Assembly (NCBI GenBank): GCA_965279705.1
Contig: OZ257257.1
Location: 3,561,803-3,625,802 of the forward strand
Direction: 5' to 3'
From: Stagnimonas sp965279705
GTDB lineage: Bacteria; Pseudomonadota; Gammaproteobacteria; Nevskiales; Nevskiaceae
Length of the DNA stretch: 64,000 nucleotides
Shown: positions 29,636 to 39,720 of the stretch, piece by piece
Layout: every line of letters starts with the position of its first letter
Position numbering within the stretch: the first letter of the stretch is position 1
Translations under genes and position numbers: made by a program
The notes under the pieces: model-generated
Told to the model about the DNA's origin: nothing
Database searches by the model: none
The model's input: the letters and a program-made list of their open reading frames with translations, nothing else

Positions 29636-30178
29636 CTACTTGCTCAGCAGTTCGTCCACCACGTTACTCAGCGTCGCATAGCTCGCCACCCCTTGCGCCG
29701 AGGCTGCGGCACGATACTGTTCGCCGTTGCCACTAAGCACCAGCACCGGCTGCATGCCCGCCGCACGCGCCGCGGCAATGTCGGTATCCGAGTCGCCCAC
29801 AAACCAGACGTTTTCAATGCTCGCGCCCAGTCGCCGCGCCAGGTCTTTCAACATGCCCGGATTGGGCTTTCGCATTTCTGTCGCGTTATCTGGATGCTCG
29901 GGTGCAAACGCCACCGCATCGATGCGCCCGCCGCGTTCGGCGAGCAGTTTCTGCATCTTGGCGTTCATCGCCGCAAAGGCGTCGTAGTCGAACAACTTGC
30001 GGCCGAGGCCGGCCTGATTGGTGGCAAGGCACACGCGCCAACCCGCCTGCGTGAGTCGGGCAATCGCCTCAAGGCTGCCCGGCATCGGAAGCCACTCTGC
30101 CGCGGATTTGATGTAGCTCGGCGAGTCGTGATTGATCACCCCGTCGCGGTCGAGAACGATCCATTTCATCGTGCTCAT
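29636..30178 (-). CDS. gmhB: D-glycero-beta-D-manno-heptose-1,7-bisphosphate 7-phosphatase-like HAD enzyme
   Basis: A 180-residue HAD-superfamily phosphatase, probably acting in ADP-heptose synthesis for lipopolysaccharide core. It has VLDRDGVIN (nucleophile and acid Asp), CLATNQAGLGR (motif II Thr), RKPNPGML (motif III Lys region) and WFVGDSDTDIAAARAAG (motif IV). In characterised GmhB the loop before RKP carries a CXH...CXC zinc site; here it reads FAPEHPDNATEMRKP, without cysteine and shortened. So it may be a zinc-free GmhB or a related phosphatase. ATG 30178 overlaps the glyS stop (ATGA), so translation is coupled to glyS. Confidence 0.82.
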   Translation of the reverse strand: MSTMKWIVLDRDGVINHDSPSYIKSAAEWLPMPGSLEAIARLTQAGWRVCLATNQAGLGRKLFDYDAFAAMNAKMQKLLAERGGRIDAVAFAPEHPDNATEMRKPNPGMLKDLARRLGASIENVWFVGDSDTDIAAARAAGMQPVLVLSGNGEQYRAAASAQGVASYATLSNVVDELLSK

Positions 30179-32232
30179 CCGGGCAGCAACGAGATGTCGG
30201 CGACGCTGCGGCAGAGCTTGTCCAAACGCGCCAGCAGAGCCAGACGATTGCTGCGCACCGCAGGGTCGTCGGCATTGACCATCACAGCATTGAAGAAGGC
30301 ATCCACCGGCTCGCGTAGCGTGGCGAGTTGGGTGAGCTGCGCTGTGTAATCGCCTTCAAGGTCGAGCGCGTTCATGGCGGAAAACAGCGCGTGCTCGGCG
30401 TCGCTCTCGAACAGCTTGGCGTCGATGGCGATACCTACGTCGCCCGCTTGTTTGAGAATGTTGCGGATGCGCTTGTGCGCCGCTGCAAGGGCTTGCAGCT
30501 GCCCACTGCCACTAGCCTGCATGACAGCACTCACTCGCCTCTCAAAATCAACGGGAACGAATACATCAGTTGCAGCATTGACTGCGTCAAATACTTCGAC
30601 AGAAACAGCTCTTCCGCATATCTCACGACCCACGAAGTAGCTCTGCATGCGATCAATCAGGAAAGCGTTCAAGGCTATCAGCGTCGCCGCTCCTCTCTGA
30701 CCGGCTGGCTGTAACACCAAGGCATCGCCAAGCAGTTGTGCCACGTTAATCGGTAGCGATGCTTCAATGCAGATACGAATAACGCCATTTGCAGAACGAC
30801 GCAGTGCATAGGGGTCTTTGCTGGCCGTGGGCTTTTGGCCGATGGCGAAGATGCCCGCAAGCGCATCGAGCTTGTCGGCGAGTGCGAGCACCTGGCCTTC
30901 ACGCGTCGATGGAATCGGTGTGCCCTGCTGAGTCGGCAGGTAGTGCTCGCCAATGGCCTTCGCAATAACTTCAGAAGCACCGGAGGCGCGGGCGTAGTAG
31001 CCACCCATCAAGCCCTGTAATTCGGGGAACTCGAACACCATCTTGGTGACAAGGTCGTTCTTGCAGAGTGCGGCTGCCTCTGACGCCACATCTCGGTCCG
31101 CACCAGCTGCGCCCGCAATGTGTGCCGCAATCGTTTGAATGCGATCCACGCGCGCATCCACCGTGCCGAGTTCTTTCTGATAGGTCGCGTCGGCCAGCTT
31201 GCTGCGATAACTGGCAAACGGCTGCTTCTTGTCCTGCTCCCAAAAGAACATCGCATCCGAGAGACGCGGCCGCACCACGCGCTCGTTGCCTTCGATGATC
31301 TGCGACACATCGCGCGACGCGATGTTGGCGATGGTGATGAAGACCGGCTTGAGGCGTGTGTGCGCCGCGTCTTCGAACACGGTGAAGTAACGTTGGTTGG
31401 TCTCTACCGTCGCTACGATCACTTCGGGCGGCAGTTCCATGAAGCGCTCTTCCATGCGCCCAGCAATCACCACCGGCCACTCGACCAGGGCAGTCACTTC
31501 GTCCAGCAAATCTTCAGTGATGCGCGCGTGGCCGCCGAGCTTGGCGGCCTCGGCTTCGATCTGGCGCTTGATCTCGGCTTTGCGACTGCTCACTTGCGCC
31601 CACACGCGTGACGCCTTCAATGCCGTCTCGTAATCTGCTGGCGTCGCCAGCGAGATCGCCGCCGGCGCGTGAAAACGATGGCCGTAGGTCAATCGTCCGC
31701 TGTGCAGGCCAAAGCGGGCTAGCGGCACCACGGCCTCCCCCAGGAAGCACAGCAGCCACGACACCGGCCGCACGAAGGTCTCGTTGCCATCGCCCCAGCG
31801 CATGCGCTTGGGTACCAGCTCATCCATGCTCTTGAGGGTTTCTTCAAAAATGGCGGGGATGAGATCAGCTGTCGGCTTGCCGGGCTCGGTCTTGGCGTAG
31901 TGCAGCTTGCCGTCCTTCTGCCCCAGGGCCGAAAACTCGACGCCACACTTCTTGGCAAAGCCGAGTGCGGCAGGCGTCGGCGCACCATCCTTCAGGGCCA
32001 CGTTCAATGCCGGGCCGGTGAGATCAACACTCTGCGTCGCCTGCTCGTCGGCGACACCCGCAACCAGTACTGCAATGCGACGCGGTGTTGCAAATACCCT
32101 GGCTTCGCCTGCGATGACACCACGCTTGGCAAAACCGCCCACCACGCCTGCACGCAGCGCCTCGGCGAGCGGCATCACGTAGCGGGCCGGCAGGTCTTCA
32201 CAGCCAAGTTCGATCAGCAAATCGCGGGGCAT
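30175..32232 (-). CDS. glyS: Glycyl-tRNA synthetase beta subunit
   Basis: Beta chain of the alpha2beta2 bacterial glycyl-tRNA synthetase, carrying tRNA recognition. The 685 residues match the family: MPRDLLIELGCEDLPARYVM, GPALNVALKDGAPTPAALGF, KRMRWGDGNETFVRPV, LPPEVIVATVETNQRYF, and FFWEQDKKQPF with LADKLDALAGIFAIGQKPTASKDPYALRR. A DALR-like end follows. The partner glyQ, normally just upstream, is not adjacent: 318 non-coding bases and divergent katG lie there instead. A stretch at 30541-30660 is only about 47% G+C by hand count, well below the rest of the gene. gmhB overlaps its stop. Confidence 0.96.
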   Translation of the reverse strand: MPRDLLIELGCEDLPARYVMPLAEALRAGVVGGFAKRGVIAGEARVFATPRRIAVLVAGVADEQATQSVDLTGPALNVALKDGAPTPAALGFAKKCGVEFSALGQKDGKLHYAKTEPGKPTADLIPAIFEETLKSMDELVPKRMRWGDGNETFVRPVSWLLCFLGEAVVPLARFGLHSGRLTYGHRFHAPAAISLATPADYETALKASRVWAQVSSRKAEIKRQIEAEAAKLGGHARITEDLLDEVTALVEWPVVIAGRMEERFMELPPEVIVATVETNQRYFTVFEDAAHTRLKPVFITIANIASRDVSQIIEGNERVVRPRLSDAMFFWEQDKKQPFASYRSKLADATYQKELGTVDARVDRIQTIAAHIAGAAGADRDVASEAAALCKNDLVTKMVFEFPELQGLMGGYYARASGASEVIAKAIGEHYLPTQQGTPIPSTREGQVLALADKLDALAGIFAIGQKPTASKDPYALRRSANGVIRICIEASLPINVAQLLGDALVLQPAGQRGAATLIALNAFLIDRMQSYFVGREICGRAVSVEVFDAVNAATDVFVPVDFERRVSAVMQASGSGQLQALAAAHKRIRNILKQAGDVGIAIDAKLFESDAEHALFSAMNALDLEGDYTAQLTQLATLREPVDAFFNAVMVNADDPAVRSNRLALLARLDKLCRSVADISLLPG

Positions 32233-32550
32233 GGGGGAGCAACTTCAACGACACAAAGGGCGCGTAGTGTCCGAAATCGAACGTCTTTACGCCAACCGCG
32301 GTCTGTAATGCCCAGACGTTGCCAATTTGCGGTGGGTTGGTTCTGGACTATCGCGGCCGCTGGAACAATCAATTTCTGCTATCCGCGTCACCGACTTAAG
32401 GTGTGCCCAGCCCAAGACTTGTTGCTCGCTCCACTTGAAAAAGGTGGCAGACAAAATCGATAGGCTCCACACCTGCCATGCCTTGCGCCCAAGCTGCATC
32501 CGCGCCCGGGCAGCGCTTATTGACCCAGCCACACGAAGACGGAGAGATCA
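32233..32550. promoter_or_regulatory. Divergent intergenic region glyS/katG
   Basis: These 318 bases separate the starts of glyS and katG and must contain both promoters. A possible katG -35 is TTGAAA at about 32437, but no convincing -10 is paired with it. GGAGAGA before ATG 32551 is the ribosome-binding site. No OxyR box of clear quality and no RNA gene were seen, and no fragment of glyQ is recognisable. Confidence 0.4.
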
Positions 32551-34737
<2,187 letters not shown>

Positions 34738-34777
34738 ACGATATTGATCAACTCACTCAATTAACTGGAGACTCAAG

Positions 34778-35215
34778 ATGACTATTGAAACCGTGAAAGT
34801 GCTGTACACCGCCACCGGCACCGCTGAAGGCGGCCGCAACGGCACCACGCTCTCGGGCGATGGCCTGGTTGACGTGAACCTGTCGGTGCCCAAGGCCATG
34901 GGCGGCCCCGGCAATACCGGTGCCACCACGCCAGAAGATCTGTTTGCCGCCGGTTATGCCGCCTGCTTCGGTGGCGCGGTGGAATACATGGGCGTGAAGA
35001 ACAACCTCAAGGCCAGCTCGGTCAAGGTGGAGTCTGCCGTCGGCATTGGCACCACCGAGAGCGGCATGGGCTTGAAGGTCGACCTCACCGTCACCGTGGC
35101 GGGGCTCTCGCAGGCCGATGCCGAGAAGATCGTCGCGCTCGGCCATGCCTTCTGCCCGTACTCCAAGGCGATCAAGGGCAACGTCGAGGTCAACATCAAG
35201 ACCATCGTCGCCTAA
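34778..35215 (+). CDS. ohr: Organic hydroperoxide reductase of the Ohr/OsmC family
   Basis: A 145-residue thiol peroxidase reducing organic and fatty-acid hydroperoxides, in the cytosol. The VLYTATGTAEGGRNG start is typical of Ohr and includes the conserved Arg20. The peroxidatic Cys63 lies in YAACFGGAVE and the resolving Cys126 in GHAFCPYSKA. Length and spacing fit Ohr better than OsmC. It follows katG by 40 bases with an RBS (TGGAG) about 10 bases before the ATG. A strong terminator follows. No OhrR gene is adjacent. Confidence 0.93.
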   Translation: MTIETVKVLYTATGTAEGGRNGTTLSGDGLVDVNLSVPKAMGGPGNTGATTPEDLFAAGYAACFGGAVEYMGVKNNLKASSVKVESAVGIGTTESGMGLKVDLTVTVAGLSQADAEKIVALGHAFCPYSKAIKGNVEVNIKTIVA

Positions 35216-35236
35216 GCGCGTTTGCAGCCACATCAG

Positions 35237-35274
35237 GCGCAAGCCGGGCGACACCGCCCGGCTTGCGCTTTTTT
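35237..35274 (+). terminator. Strong intrinsic terminator after ohr
   Basis: A 14-bp perfect stem (GCGCAAGCCGGGCG, loop ACAC, then its complement) followed by T6, 21 bases after the ohr stop. Confidence 0.94.
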
Positions 35275-35355
35275 GTGGGCGCCGCGGTCATCGCTCGCCA
35301 CACTTCTTTGCGGCGCGCGCTTGAATGCATTGCCGCACAGCACCACGCTAGGGCG

Positions 35356-37167
35356 ATGCGCATCAATCCCAACGCCGACGCGGGCGACCCCGCCGCCAAA
35401 CCCGCCACCCTGAAACAGGCTTGGGCGCAGCTGGTGCCGGTGTTGCGGCGGTTTCCCTTGGCGGTCACCGGCGCGATGCTGCTGCTGGTCGCGGCCAAAG
35501 TCGCCGGGGTTGGGCTGCCGCTGGTGCTGAAGTCGCTGGTGGACACGCTCGACCATCAACGCGGCACGCTGATCACTGCGCTGGCGTTGCCAGTCGCCTT
35601 GCTCGCGGCCTATGGCGCGCTGCGCTTTGCCAACGTGCTGTTCGGCGAGCTGCGCGACGTGCTGTTCGGGCGCGTGGCCGAGCGCGCCAAGCGCCGTACG
35701 GGCTTAGGCGTGTTCGATCATCTGCACCGGCTCGACTTGGAGTTTCACCTCGCGCGCAAGAGTGGCGCGCTGTCGCGCGACATCGAACGTGGCGTGGAGG
35801 GCATTGGCTTTCTGCTGCGCTTCGTGCTGTTCACGGTCGCTCCCACGGCGCTTGAACTGGTGCTGGTCACCGCCCTGCTCTGGCAGCGTTACGAGATCGG
35901 CTTTGCATTGATTGCCGTTGCTGCCGTCTCGCTCTATGTGATTTTCTCGGTGGTGCTCACGGACTGGCGCACGCACTTTGTCCGCCACGCCAATACGCTC
36001 GATAGCGAAGCCACCGGCCGCGCGCTCGATTCGCTGCTCAACTTCGAGACCGTCAAGTACTTCGGCGCCGAGCCGCTGGAGGCGCGCCGCTACGACAGCG
36101 CCCTCGCCGCCTATGAAAAAGCCGCCGGCAAGAGCCGCTTCACGCTGGGTCTGCTCAATGGCGGACAGGCACTCATCATTGCGGCCGGCCTCACCGCCAT
36201 GACCACGCTCTCGGCGCTGCGCGTGCAGCAGGGCGTGATGACCTTGGGCGACTTCGTGGCCGTCAACGCCTTCATGGCGCAGTTGTTCCTGCCGCTCAAC
36301 GTGCTGGGCTTTGTCTACCGCGAAATCCGCCGGGCGCTCACCGACATGGGCAAGCTGTTCGACCTGCAGGCGACGGTGCCGCTGATTGCAGACCCGACCG
36401 TGCCGCAAGCCTTGCCGGCCGGCCCGCTGGCCATCCGCTTCGAGCACATCGCTTTTGGCTACAGCCCCGACCGGCGCATCCTGCACGATGCCGACTTCGA
36501 GATCGCGGCCGGCCAAACCGTCGCCGTGGTTGGTGCGACCGGCGCGGGCAAATCCACCCTGGCGCGTCTGTTGTTTCGCTTCTACGACCCGCAGGCGGGC
36601 GCAGTCAAAGTCGGTGGGATTGATGCGCGACAACTCACGCTGGCGGACCTGCGCGGCGCCATCGGCGTGGTGCCGCAGGACGTGGTGCTGTTCAACGACA
36701 CCCTGCTCGAAAACCTGCGCTACGCCGACCCGGAGGCGAGCACCGCCACCGTCCAGCGCGCGTTGCATCAGGCGCATCTGAGCGACTTCGTGGCGCGTCT
36801 GCCCAAGGGTTTGCAGACCATGGTGGGCGAGCGGGGCTTGAAGCTTAGCGGCGGCGAGAAGCAGCGGGTCGCCATCGCCCGGGCCTTGCTGAAAAACCCG
36901 CGCGTGCTGATTTTCGATGAGGCCACCTCGTCGCTGGACACGCTTAGCGAGCAGGCCATTCTGGCCGCCCTCGACGAGGCCGCCGTGCAGCGCACGGTGC
37001 TGGTGATTGCACATCGGCTCTCAACCGTGACGCACGCTGATCGCATCGTGGTACTCGACCACGGTCGCGTTGCCGAACAGGGAACGCACCTGGAGCTCTT
37101 GGCGCGCGGTGGTCTGTATGAAAAATTGTGGGCCGCGCAACGGCATGAGCAGAGGGGTGTGGAATAA
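35356..37167 (+). CDS. ABC exporter of the ATM1/HMT1 type (fused permease and ATPase)
   Basis: A 603-residue half-transporter with an N-terminal six-helix exporter domain (about residues 30-330) and a C-terminal nucleotide-binding domain. The latter has Walker A GATGAGKST, VPQDVVLFNDTLLENL (Q-loop), the signature LSGGEKQR, Walker B VLIFDEATSSLD and the switch IAHRL. The segment FHLARKSGALSRDIERGVEGI and the ATPase closely resemble ATM1-like exporters, which move glutathione-linked or sulfur compounds or heavy-metal conjugates; MsbA-type lipid export is less likely. ATG 35356 has only a weak AGGG upstream. The acyltransferase gene follows after 37 bases, with no obvious functional link. Confidence 0.9.
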   Translation: MRINPNADAGDPAAKPATLKQAWAQLVPVLRRFPLAVTGAMLLLVAAKVAGVGLPLVLKSLVDTLDHQRGTLITALALPVALLAAYGALRFANVLFGELRDVLFGRVAERAKRRTGLGVFDHLHRLDLEFHLARKSGALSRDIERGVEGIGFLLRFVLFTVAPTALELVLVTALLWQRYEIGFALIAVAAVSLYVIFSVVLTDWRTHFVRHANTLDSEATGRALDSLLNFETVKYFGAEPLEARRYDSALAAYEKAAGKSRFTLGLLNGGQALIIAAGLTAMTTLSALRVQQGVMTLGDFVAVNAFMAQLFLPLNVLGFVYREIRRALTDMGKLFDLQATVPLIADPTVPQALPAGPLAIRFEHIAFGYSPDRRILHDADFEIAAGQTVAVVGATGAGKSTLARLLFRFYDPQAGAVKVGGIDARQLTLADLRGAIGVVPQDVVLFNDTLLENLRYADPEASTATVQRALHQAHLSDFVARLPKGLQTMVGERGLKLSGGEKQRVAIARALLKNPRVLIFDEATSSLDTLSEQAILAALDEAAVQRTVLVIAHRLSTVTHADRIVVLDHGRVAEQGTHLELLARGGLYEKLWAAQRHEQRGVE

Positions 37168-37204
37168 TTCGGCAAGGTGCCACACGGAGAAAGACCAACA
37201 GTAA

Positions 37205-38074
37205 ATGTTGGCTAAAAATTACAAAATGAATGCCAGCGAAGTGCTTGGAGCACTCAAAAACTTCAGCGCCAAGGAGGAAATCCTGCGGCGCTTGGTCACG
37301 CCCGAGATCGAAGCGGCCGTCGCGAAAATCCCCAAGCCGGTGGGCAGTTTCGGCTTCGATGCGTGGGGCTACAACGAAGACCAGTTCAAGGTCGGCCTCG
37401 CCGGCGCGAAGTGGCTGTACGACCACTACTTCAAGGTGCAGGCCTTCGGCCTGGAGAACATTCCACGCCACGGGCGCGTGCTGATCGTGCCCAATCATTC
37501 CGGCCAGTTACCGCTGGATGGCGTGCTGATCGGCGCAGCCGCGGCCACCAACCCGCACGGGCCCAGGGCTGCAAGAGCGATGATCGAGCGGTTCTTCCCC
37601 ACCGTGCCGTGGCTGGGCAACCTGCTCAACGCCTGGGGCGGCGTGATTGGCGACCCGATCAACTGCACCAAGATGCTGGAGACCGACGAGGCGATCATCG
37701 TGTTCCCCGAGGGCGTGCGCGGCTCGGGCAAGCTCTACAAGCATCGCTATCAGCTACAGCGTTTCGGCAATGGTTTCATGCACCTGGCGGTGAACCACAA
37801 GACACCGATCGTCCCCTGCGGCGTGGTGGGCTGCGAGGAAACCATGCCAGCGGTGTTCAACATCGCGCCGCTCGCCAAGGTGCTGGGCATTCCGTATGCG
37901 CCGATTGCACCGCCGTTTCCGCTGCCGGCGCGCGTGGTGCTCAATTTTGGCAAGCCCATGCACTTCAAGCCGGTGAAAACCGAGGATGAAGTGACCGAGC
38001 AGGTCGAAGAAGTGAAACATGAGATTCGTCAGCTGATCGCCAAGGGCCTGAAAGAACGCCCCAGCGTCTACTAG
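37205..38074 (+). CDS. Lysophospholipid acyltransferase family protein
   Basis: A 289-residue PlsC-superfamily acyltransferase. The catalytic block is NHSGQLPLDG, the spaced form seen in the diacylglycerol-acyltransferase-like branch. It is followed by FPTVPWLGNLLNAWGGVIGDP, FPEGVRGSGKLYKHRYQLQRFG (the FPEG glycerophosphate-binding motif) and TPIVPCGVVGCEETMP. It probably works at the inner membrane on a lysolipid or other acyl acceptor. ATG 37205 is used; ATG 37226 is an alternative. The SDR gene begins 9 bases after its stop, and I recall a similar acyltransferase next to an epimerase-like SDR in mycobacteria (Rv0502/Rv0501), which suggests a conserved functional pair. Confidence 0.87.
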   Translation: MLAKNYKMNASEVLGALKNFSAKEEILRRLVTPEIEAAVAKIPKPVGSFGFDAWGYNEDQFKVGLAGAKWLYDHYFKVQAFGLENIPRHGRVLIVPNHSGQLPLDGVLIGAAAATNPHGPRAARAMIERFFPTVPWLGNLLNAWGGVIGDPINCTKMLETDEAIIVFPEGVRGSGKLYKHRYQLQRFGNGFMHLAVNHKTPIVPCGVVGCEETMPAVFNIAPLAKVLGIPYAPIAPPFPLPARVVLNFGKPMHFKPVKTEDEVTEQVEEVKHEIRQLIAKGLKERPSVY

Positions 38075-38083
38075 GAGCGCGCG

Positions 38084-39058
38084 ATGGCTATTGCAAAAAA
38101 ATCAGCGACGGCGTCAAACAAGAAAACCGTGCTGGTCACCGGTGCCGGCGGTGCGCTCGCCAAGCGTGTGATTGCGCGCCTGCATGGCAAATACAACGTC
38201 GTCGCCGTCGACTTCCGCCGCAAGGTAGAGACCGACGCGGGCATCCCCAGCTACAAGGTGGAGATCGAGAAGCGCGGCTTCGAGGACATCTTTCTGGAGC
38301 ACAAGATCGACGCCGTGCTGCACATCGGCCGCATCTTCGCGCATGAGTACTCACGCGACCGCCGCTACAACGCCAACGTGCTGGGCAGCAAGCGGCTGTT
38401 CGAGCTGTGCAAGAAATACGGTGTGGGCCAGGTCATCGTGCATTCGACCTATTACGTCTACGGCGCCTCGGCCTACAACCCGGCGCTGCTCGATGAAGAT
38501 CATCCGCTGAAGGCCAGCGAAGTGACGATGGATCTGGTCGATTCGGTGGAGCTGGAATCGCTCGCCAACATTTACCTGTGGAAGCACCCGGAGTTGAACA
38601 TCACCATTCTGCGCCCCTGTAATGTGCTGGGGCCGGGTGTGCGCAACACCATGAGCTTGCTGTTGAGCCGCCCCTACACACCGGTGCTGCTGGGCTTTTC
38701 ACCCATGATGCAATTCCTGCATGTGGACGACATGGCCGACGCCATGGTGCTGGCGTTCGAGGGCAACAAGCCGGGCATCTACAACGTCGCGCCCGACGAC
38801 TACGTGCCTTATCAACGCGCCGTCGAAGAGTGCGGCTGCAAGAAACTGCCCATCCTCTCGGTACCGCCGTCGCTACCCAAAATCGTGTCGAGCCTGCTCA
38901 ACTGGAATGCGTTCTTTCCGCCTTATCTGATCAACTACTTCAAGTATCCGGTCGTCCTCGACGGCAGTCTGTTCACCAAGACCTTCGGCTTCAAGCCCAA
39001 GCGCAACTTGAACGATATTTTCACTTTCTACCGCAAGAACAAACTCATCTCCCCTTGA
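38084..39058 (+). CDS. Extended SDR (NAD-dependent epimerase/dehydratase-like), possibly non-catalytic
   Basis: A 324-residue protein with a Rossmann fold: VLVTGAGGALAKRVIARL (third glycine of the TGxxGxxG motif is Ala26), AVLHIGRIFAHEYSRDRRYNAN and VIVHSTYYVYGAS (Ser/Thr region). ILRPCNVLGPGVRNTMS and FLHVDDMADAMVLAFEG are typical of extended SDRs such as GalE-like proteins. At the place where YxxxK is expected, the sequence reads DSVELESLAN, with neither Tyr nor Lys, so normal SDR chemistry is doubtful. It follows the acyltransferase by 9 bases, and the two are probably co-translated. It may bind a nucleotide or lipid-linked sugar without acting as a dehydrogenase; this is inference. Confidence 0.84.
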   Translation: MAIAKKSATASNKKTVLVTGAGGALAKRVIARLHGKYNVVAVDFRRKVETDAGIPSYKVEIEKRGFEDIFLEHKIDAVLHIGRIFAHEYSRDRRYNANVLGSKRLFELCKKYGVGQVIVHSTYYVYGASAYNPALLDEDHPLKASEVTMDLVDSVELESLANIYLWKHPELNITILRPCNVLGPGVRNTMSLLLSRPYTPVLLGFSPMMQFLHVDDMADAMVLAFEGNKPGIYNVAPDDYVPYQRAVEECGCKKLPILSVPPSLPKIVSSLLNWNAFFPPYLINYFKYPVVLDGSLFTKTFGFKPKRNLNDIFTFYRKNKLISP

Positions 39059-39135
39059 ATGCGTGAACAGGGATTCATTGTCGCTTCACCTCCGTGTATT
39101 CAAATCAGTCAACTTTCAATCGACGAGGTCGTGCC

Positions 39136-39654
39136 GTGAGCAAAGAAACCAAAAAAACCAAACCTGTGACCAAGGCTGCTAAGGCAGCGCCAATCGACAT
39201 CGGCATCAAGACCGATCAGCGTCATGCGATTGCAGACGGTCTCTCGCGTCTGCTTGCCGACGAATACACCCTTTATCTCAAGACGCACAATTTTCACTGG
39301 AACGTCACGGGCCCGATGTTCAACAGCCTCCACCTGATGTTCATGACGCACTATACCGAGTCGGCACTTGCCGTTGACGAAGTGGCCGAACGCATCCGCG
39401 CCCTAGGCTTCCCGGCGCCGGGCACCTACGGCGCTTTTGCCAAGCTCTCGTCCATCGAAGAAACCGATGGTGTGCCAGAGGCGATGGAAATGGTGCGCCT
39501 GCTGGTGAAGGGTCACGAGGCCTGCGCCCGCACGGCGCGCTCGATCTTCCCGCTTGCCGACAAGGCCAGTGATGAGCCTACGGCTGATCTGCTGACCCAG
39601 CGCTTGCAGGTGCATGAGAAGACTGCCTGGATGCTGCGCAGCCTCTTGGAATAA
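39136..39654 (+). CDS. dps: Dps-family DNA-binding ferritin
   Basis: A 172-residue protein forming the 12-subunit iron-storing Dps shell, which protects DNA during stress. The ferroxidase region KTHNFHWNVTGPMFNSLHLM and FMTHYTESALAVDEVAERIR holds the intersubunit iron ligands (His, Asp/Glu). KHEA-like LVKGHEACARTARSIF and VHEKTAWMLRSLLE close the fold. The first 25 residues are Lys/Ala-rich (ETKKTKPVTKAAKAAP), a DNA-binding tail. GTG 39136 is chosen because GAGG lies 7 bases upstream; an in-frame ATG at 39094 lacks a site. It is probably expressed on its own and ends at a strong terminator. Confidence 0.93.
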   Translation: MSKETKKTKPVTKAAKAAPIDIGIKTDQRHAIADGLSRLLADEYTLYLKTHNFHWNVTGPMFNSLHLMFMTHYTESALAVDEVAERIRALGFPAPGTYGAFAKLSSIEETDGVPEAMEMVRLLVKGHEACARTARSIFPLADKASDEPTADLLTQRLQVHEKTAWMLRSLLE

Positions 39655-39665
39655 AAGCTTTTCAG

Positions 39666-39699
39666 AAAAACCCACCATCATTTGATGGTGGGTTTTTTT
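39666..39699 (+). terminator. Intrinsic terminator after dps
   Basis: A5-CCCACCATCA-TT-TGATGGTGGG-T7, 11 bases after the dps stop. Confidence 0.93.
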
Positions 39700-39720
39700 A
39701 TGCCCGTGCGAAAATGCGCC

